The notes under the pieces: model-generated | The model's database searches: none | What the model was told of the DNA's origin: nothing | What the model saw: only the letters and a program-made list of their open reading frames with translations | Shown: positions 7,607-11,177 of the stretch, piece by piece | Numbering within the stretch: the stretch's first letter is position 1 | How the letters are laid out: each line of letters starts with the position of its first letter | Made by a program: the position numbers and the translations under genes | Origin: Limnohabitans sp. | GTDB taxonomy: Bacteria > Pseudomonadota > Gammaproteobacteria > Burkholderiales > Burkholderiaceae_C | Direction of reading: 5' to 3' | Length of the DNA stretch: 11,177 bases | NCBI GenBank assembly: GCA_021731425.1 | Contig: JAKFXJ010000235.1 | Location: forward strand, 1 to 11,177

Positions 7607-7651
7607 AAGCTGTGGATAAAAATAGCGCAACACATGAGTTATCCACAGCTT
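7607..7651. promoter_or_regulatory. Inverted pair of exact DnaA boxes within a 13-bp inverted repeat
   Basis: The left arm AAGCTGTGGATAA (7607-7619) is the exact reverse complement of the right arm TTATCCACAGCTT (7639-7651), with a 19-base spacer. Each arm contains the E. coli consensus DnaA box TTATCCACA, on the minus strand at 7611-7619 and on the plus strand at 7639-7647. The element starts 16 bases after the DUF2788-like stop codon and lies about 230 bases before minC. DnaA binding is a well-supported prediction from the motif; a role in controlling minCDE, in titrating DnaA, or in initiating replication is inference. As RNA the arms could also form a long hairpin, but no T-run follows. 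Confidence 0.65.
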
Positions 7652-7674
7652 GATCCCGATTTAGGAAGTTGTTC

Positions 7675-7800
7675 ATGTTTGTGCGACAGCTCAAAAGCAA
7701 GGTCACACACATGCTTGAAAAACAGTTAAGTGCTTGTCTCTGCTGGAAAAAGATGCCTTGTCCACAATGGTGCCACTCCCTTACTACTACGACTATTTAA
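7675..7800 (+). CDS. Candidate small ORF of 41 codons with a cysteine cluster
   Basis: An ATG at 7675 opens a 41-residue frame ending at TAA 7798-7800. AGGAAG at 7663-7668 lies six bases upstream, a better ribosome binding site than that of minC. The product begins basic (MFVRQLKSKVTH) and its second half carries four cysteines, at residues 21, 23, 29 and 33, in a CLC...CPQWCH arrangement. I do not recognise it. It could be a real small protein, a leader peptide for the min transcript, or a chance frame: the third DnaA-box match lies inside it, and nothing here tests codon usage or conservation. Confidence 0.25.
   Translation: MFVRQLKSKVTHMLEKQLSACLCWKKMPCPQWCHSLTTTTI
7758..7766 (+). promoter_or_regulatory. 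Third DnaA-box match (TTGTCCACA)
   Basis: TTGTCCACA fits the relaxed DnaA-box consensus TTRTNCACA. It lies 110 bases downstream of the inverted pair and just before an AT-rich stretch (about 7790-7860), and it falls inside the candidate 41-codon ORF. A single relaxed match is weak evidence alone; its value comes from proximity to two exact boxes. Confidence 0.4.
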
Positions 7801-7849
7801 AGATATAAAACCATAGAGAGATAACAAAAAACAAGTGCACTGTTAAGAT
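7781..7849 (+). promoter_or_regulatory. Candidate promoter region for minCDE
   Basis: This AT-rich stretch holds two possible sigma-70-type pairs. One is TTACTA (7781-7786), 17 bases, TATAAA (7804-7809), with a good -10 but a poor -35. The other is ATAACA (7821-7826), 17 bases, TAAGAT (7844-7849), with a TG one base before the -10 (extended -10). The second would give a short leader of about 20 bases before minC. Neither is decisive, but the location and the sharp rise in A+T make a promoter here likely. Confidence 0.4.
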
Positions 7850-7877
7850 TTAGCTTTTCTCCCTCACTGATGGCAAT

Positions 7878-8642
7878 ATGTCAATCGCTTCAGAAGACCC
7901 CCACAACCCTTGTTTTGAAATCAAAAGTGCCGATTTGTCATTGGTTGCTTTGTTGCTCAAAACCACCGATGTGGCCGAGGTTTCGCGTGCTTTGAAGCAT
8001 CAGTTGGCTGAAAGTCCGGGTTTCTTCGACCAAGATCCTGTGGTGATTGACATCAGTGCTTTGACCTTGAAGGAAGATGAAACCATCGACTTCAAGGCTT
8101 TGATCGCTGCTTTGCAAGAACACGCCCTTGTGCCTTTGGCCATCAAAGGGGCTTCTGCGCGACTTTTGGACTTGGCCAAGGGGCATGGCTTGGTGGATGC
8201 ATCAGATGCCCGCATTCGGCGTTCTATGCCGATTGCTGAGGCTGCACCGACCCAAGCGCCGGTCGTTGAAACCGTTGCACCAGCACCCACGTACTTGAGT
8301 GCTATGCGCATTGACAAGCCTTTGCGCTCGGGTCAGCAAATTTATGCCAAAGGGCGTGACCTGATCGTGATGGGCATGGTTAACGCAGGCGCAGAGGTGA
8401 TTGCCGACGGCCATATCCACATTTATGGCACATTGCGGGGCAAGGCGATTGCAGGGGCTCGGGGCAATACACAAGCCCAAATTTTTGCCCAGGTGATGGA
8501 GCCAGAGTTGATTTCTATCGCTGGGGTGTACCGAACCAGCGAAAATCCGTTACCCAAAGATGTTTTAGGCCAACCGGCCCAGGTTTCTTTGCAATCAGGT
8601 CCAGACGGTGACAAATTGCTGATCAACCCTCTGAAGAACTGA
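7878..8642 (+). CDS. minC: Septum site-determining protein MinC
   Basis: MinC inhibits FtsZ ring formation away from midcell and is carried to the membrane by MinD. This 254-residue protein has the N-terminal FtsZ-inhibitory domain (about residues 10-110), a long Ala/Pro/Thr-rich linker (about 115-140), and the C-terminal beta-helix domain that dimerises and binds MinD. The MinD-contacting RSGQ motif is at residues 150-153, and GRDLIVMGMVNAGAEVIADGHI-like repeats follow, ending with ISIAGVYRTSE. It is somewhat longer than E. coli MinC (231 residues), mainly through the linker. The ATG at 7878 has no clear Shine-Dalgarno sequence; a pyrimidine-rich run (7853-7865) precedes it. It is first of the minCDE operon, 36 bases before minD. 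Confidence 0.95.
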   Translation: MSIASEDPHNPCFEIKSADLSLVALLLKTTDVAEVSRALKHQLAESPGFFDQDPVVIDISALTLKEDETIDFKALIAALQEHALVPLAIKGASARLLDLAKGHGLVDASDARIRRSMPIAEAAPTQAPVVETVAPAPTYLSAMRIDKPLRSGQQIYAKGRDLIVMGMVNAGAEVIADGHIHIYGTLRGKAIAGARGNTQAQIFAQVMEPELISIAGVYRTSENPLPKDVLGQPAQVSLQSGPDGDKLLINPLKN

Positions 8643-8678
8643 TTTTTATTTGTTAATTTTGTCCAAGAAAGTTCATCC

Positions 8679-9494
8679 ATGACAAAAATCGTTGTTGTGA
8701 CATCTGGTAAGGGTGGTGTGGGCAAAACCACGACCAGCGCCAGTTTCGCCACTGGTTTAGCCCTCAAAGGCTTCAAAACCGCCGTCATTGACTTTGATGT
8801 GGGCCTGCGCAATTTGGACCTGATCATGGGTTGTGAGCGCCGTGTGGTGTATGACCTGATCAATGTGATTCAGGGCGAAGCCAATCTGAATCAAGCCTTG
8901 ATTAAAGACAAGCAGTGCGACAACCTGTTTGTGTTGGCCGCATCTCAGACCCGTGACAAAGATGCTTTGTCACAAGAAGGTGTTGAAAAAGTCTTGGATG
9001 ACTTGAGAGCCATGGGTTTTGATTACATCGTGTGTGATTCCCCTGCGGGCATCGAAACTGGTGCTTTGATGGCCATGCACTTTGCCGATGAGGCTTTGGT
9101 GGTGACCAACCCCGAAGTGTCATCGGTGCGCGATTCTGACCGCATCTTGGGCATGTTGGGCAGCAAGACCAAACGTGCGATCGAAGGCCTCGAGCCGATC
9201 AAGGAGCATTTGTTGATCACCCGCTACAACCCAGCACGGGTGGAAGAAGGTCAAATGCTGTCTCTGCAGGACATTCAGGACATCTTGCGCATCAAATTAT
9301 TGGGGGTCATCCCGGAAAGCGAATCGGTGCTGCAAGCTTCTAACCAAGGCACACCAGCGATTCACATGAACTCCAGCGATGTGTCAGAAGCCTACAAAGA
9401 CGTGATTGCACGCTTTTTGGGAGAAGAAAAGCCCATGCGCTTCACTGAAGCGGAAAAGGCCGGTTTCTTCAAGCGCCTGTTCGGAGGCAAATAA
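8679..9494 (+). CDS. minD: Septum site-determining ATPase MinD
   Basis: MinD is a ParA/MinD-type ATPase that dimerises with ATP on the inner membrane, recruits MinC, and is released by MinE. At 271 residues it is normal length. The deviant Walker A is GKGGVGKTT with signature Lys11 and Lys16. The switch region is DFDVGLRNLDLIMG (about 39-52), and the Walker B-like YIVCDSPAGIETGA follows about residue 115. Membrane attachment is through the C-terminal amphipathic helix AEKAGFFKRLFGGK. The operon order C-D-E is the standard one, and only three bases separate its stop codon from the minE start, so translation is probably coupled. Confidence 0.98.
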   Translation: MTKIVVVTSGKGGVGKTTTSASFATGLALKGFKTAVIDFDVGLRNLDLIMGCERRVVYDLINVIQGEANLNQALIKDKQCDNLFVLAASQTRDKDALSQEGVEKVLDDLRAMGFDYIVCDSPAGIETGALMAMHFADEALVVTNPEVSSVRDSDRILGMLGSKTKRAIEGLEPIKEHLLITRYNPARVEEGQMLSLQDIQDILRIKLLGVIPESESVLQASNQGTPAIHMNSSDVSEAYKDVIARFLGEEKPMRFTEAEKAGFFKRLFGGK

Positions 9495-9497
9495 ACC

Positions 9498-9758
9498 ATG
9501 TCCTTTCTTTCCTTCCTCTTGGGCGAAAAGAAGCAGACGGCCAGTGTGGCCAAAGAGCGCCTGCAAATCATCCTGGCACATGAGCGCAGTGGCCGCAATG
9601 CCGCTGAGCCCGATTATTTGCCCGATCTACAGCGTGAGTTGATTGCTGTGATCAGTAAGTACATCAAGATCAATCCCAATGACATCAAAGTCAATTTAGA
9701 GCGTCAGGACAACCTGGAAGTGCTCGAAGTCAAAATTGAATTGCCCGATTCGCGTTGA
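9498..9758 (+). CDS. minE: Cell division topological specificity factor MinE
   Basis: MinE stimulates MinD ATPase activity and so drives the Min oscillation that leaves midcell free for division. At 86 residues it is normal length. It shows the N-terminal amphipathic membrane-targeting segment MSFLSFLLG, the MinD-contact helix in [17 protein letters not shown] (about residues 17-33), and the C-terminal dimerisation domain ending in [18 protein letters not shown] at 9482-9485, inside the end of minD, is the likely ribosome binding site. It is the last gene of the operon, with a strong terminator starting about 55 bases after its stop codon. Confidence 0.97.
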   Translation: MSFLSFLLGEKKQTASVAKERLQIILAHERSGRNAAEPDYLPDLQRELIAVISKYIKINPNDIKVNLERQDNLEVLEVKIELPDSR

Positions 9759-9813
9759 GCGCTGGTTTGGTGGTGTTGGCAGCTTGCTCACACTGCCGTT
9801 CAACGTTTGACCC

Positions 9814-9852
9814 AAAAACCCATTGTTTCATCACGAAGCAATGGGTTTTTTT
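9814..9852. terminator. Bidirectional rho-independent terminator between minE and the ferredoxin oxidoreductase gene
   Basis: A stem of about 16 pairs (9814-9829 with 9835-9850, one G-T wobble) closes a five-base loop. AAAAACCC on the left arm and GGGTTTTTTT on the right give a T-run for transcripts from either direction. It should end both the minCDE transcript and the converging minus-strand gene, whose TAA stop codon (9851-9853) abuts the hairpin. Confidence 0.9.
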
Positions 9853-11177
9853 ATGCAGCGCTCAGTGCGGCCCACAAAGAACGTGCAGCGCGGATGTTGC
9901 GTTCTTTGACGTGACCGTAGCCCTTGATGTTTTCTGGCACCTGAGCCACTGCCACAGCATGTGCATGAGTTTCTGAGCTCAATGAGTTCAACACACGGTC
10001 GATGTGCTGCATGTACTCACGGATCAGTGCGCGTTCGGTCTGGCGTTCTTCGGTTTTGCCAAAGTAATCCAGTTTGGTGCCGCGCAGACCTTTGAGTTTG
10101 GCCAAGACTTTGAAGCCCGTCAGCATGATGGGGCCGAACTTTTTCTTGACCAATTCGCCTTGGCTGTTGCGCTTGGACCAAATTGGCGGGGCCAAGTGGT
10201 AATGGACTTTGAAGTCACCTTCAAAACTGTTTTGAATGCGCTCCATGAAACCCGTTTGGGTGTGCAAACGGGCCACTTCGTATTCGTCCTTGTAGGCCAT
10301 CAGCCGGTACAGCTGTCTGGCCACGGTTTCGCTTAACAGTGTTTTGCCCAATGGCGCTTCTGTGGTCCGGACTTTTTCGACGATGCCTTGGTAGAGCAAG
10401 GCATAGGCTTGGTCTTGGTAATCCGTGAGCCGTGTCATGCGGTCGGCAATCAGCTCTTCCAGTGACTCGCGTTTTTTGAACTGGATGACTTGTGAAGGCT
10501 GAATGGATTTCATCAACACATCGGGCTGGTGAGCCGCATGGCGACCCCACTCAAAAGCGGCGAGGTTGTTTTTGACCTGCACATCGTTGAGTTCGATGGC
10601 CCGCACCAAAGATTCGCGGTGCAAAGGCACCCAACCTTTTTGCCAGGCATAACCCAGGATCATCGGGTTCACATAAATCGTGTCGCCCATGAGTTGTTTG
10701 GCCAAAGCATCGGCGTCAAAAGCACCGACGCCTTCCACGCCGACTTGCGCGGTGATTTCGGCCACGCATTGCTCGGCCGGGTTTTGCCAGTTGCCGTTTT
10801 TCACAAAGGCGGCAGTGGGGGTGCTGTTGCTGTTCAGGGCCACATGGGTGCGGCCTGCACGCATGCGCAAGGTGGTTTCTTTGGAAGCGCTCACGATCGG
10901 GTCACAACCGATGATCAGGTCGGCAGCGGCCATGCTCACACGCGTGGTGCGGATCTCGTCTTGGTGGTTGGCCAACAAGATGTGGCTCCAGGTGGCGCCG
11001 CCTTTTTGGGCCAAGCCTGCCGAGTCTTGTGTGACGATGCCCTTGCCTTCCATGTGCGCCGCCATGCCCAGCAGCTGGCCGATGGTGATGACACCGGTGC
11101 CGCCGACACCGGCCACCACGATGCCGTAGGCACCTGCGGCACCCAGCGGCGGCAACACCGGTTCCGGCAACTCGCCC
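9851..11177 (-). CDS. Indolepyruvate ferredoxin oxidoreductase family protein, C-terminal part (5' end outside window)
   Basis: The enzyme family oxidatively decarboxylates aryl-pyruvates (from aromatic amino acids) to aryl-acetyl-CoA, passing electrons to ferredoxin. The frame is open from the right edge to the TAA at 9851-9853, about 441 residues; the TTG at 11168-11170 is internal. Near the visible N-terminus is the gamma/beta-subunit-type catalytic domain, with GIVVAGVGGTGVITIGQLLG and GLAQKGGATWSHI. After it comes a region of about 220 residues like the DUF6537 tail of large fused proteins (RMTRLTDYQDQAYALLYQGIVEKV, SFEGDFKVHYHLAPP, and RNIRAARSLW at the end). Fused family members are about 1,150-1,200 residues, so the thiamine-diphosphate domain would lie outside the window. 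The actual 2-oxoacid substrate is not determined by what is visible. Confidence 0.93.
   Translation of the reverse strand, partial: GELPEPVLPPLGAAGAYGIVVAGVGGTGVITIGQLLGMAAHMEGKGIVTQDSAGLAQKGGATWSHILLANHQDEIRTTRVSMAAADLIIGCDPIVSASKETTLRMRAGRTHVALNSNSTPTAAFVKNGNWQNPAEQCVAEITAQVGVEGVGAFDADALAKQLMGDTIYVNPMILGYAWQKGWVPLHRESLVRAIELNDVQVKNNLAAFEWGRHAAHQPDVLMKSIQPSQVIQFKKRESLEELIADRMTRLTDYQDQAYALLYQGIVEKVRTTEAPLGKTLLSETVARQLYRLMAYKDEYEVARLHTQTGFMERIQNSFEGDFKVHYHLAPPIWSKRNSQGELVKKKFGPIMLTGFKVLAKLKGLRGTKLDYFGKTEERQTERALIREYMQHIDRVLNSLSSETHAHAVAVAQVPENIKGYGHVKERNIRAARSLWAALSAA

Noticed and set aside
7607..7651. Reading the 13-bp inverted repeat as a terminator for the DUF2788-like gene
   Set aside because: There is no T-run after the right arm and the loop is 19 bases; the exact DnaA boxes explain the arms better, though RNA folding is not excluded.
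9755..9976. 73-codon Cys-containing ORF after minE
   Set aside because: It crosses the strong terminator and the antisense of the oxidoreductase C-terminus, so it is almost surely not translated.

Overview
The window looks like ordinary chromosome from a betaproteobacterium, most likely Burkholderiales and possibly Comamonadaceae. This is judged from protein style: a fused indolepyruvate ferredoxin oxidoreductase with a C-terminal DUF6537-like region, paired DUF2189 and DUF2788 membrane proteins, a YkgJ-type Cys-cluster protein after mltA, and a minCDE operon. No database search was possible, so the taxon is an inference. No insertion sequence, phage gene, CRISPR array, tRNA or rRNA was seen.

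Layout. Positions 1-1083 (+) hold the 3' part of mltA (a peptidoglycan lytic transglycosylase) and a small Cys-rich YkgJ-like protein. Positions 1164-3081 (+) hold a two-gene operon, a class II aldolase/adducin-like protein and an Old Yellow Enzyme ene-reductase. Positions 3095-6381 form a copper-handling neighbourhood. copA (Cu+ export ATPase) is on the minus strand, divergent from copZ (Cu chaperone), a small DUF2892-like membrane protein and a Met/His-rich Spy/CpxP-like periplasmic protein, with two terminator-like hairpins after the last. Positions 6497-7590 (+) hold a DUF2189-like and a DUF2788-like membrane protein with overlapping stop and start codons. Positions 7591-7877 are a non-coding or small-ORF interval. 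Positions 7878-9758 (+) hold minC, minD and minE, the division-site placement system. A strong bidirectional terminator follows, and then the 3' part of an indolepyruvate ferredoxin oxidoreductase gene on the minus strand runs off the right edge.

How the genes work together. CopZ would pass Cu+ to the CopA pump, while the Spy-like protein would act in the periplasm, where copper damages proteins. MinC inhibits FtsZ, MinD anchors it to the membrane, and MinE drives the pole-to-pole oscillation. The aldolase and ene-reductase are probably co-transcribed, but their joint substrate cannot be read from sequence.

The part least explained by known genes is 7591-7877, upstream of minC. It carries two exact DnaA boxes (TTATCCACA) in inverted orientation inside a perfect 13-bp inverted repeat. 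It also has a third DnaA-box match, an AT-rich stretch, and a 41-codon Cys-containing ORF with a good ribosome binding site. This may be a DnaA-dependent control region for minCDE or an origin-like element. Otherwise the window is conventional and I saw no clear undescribed multi-gene system.
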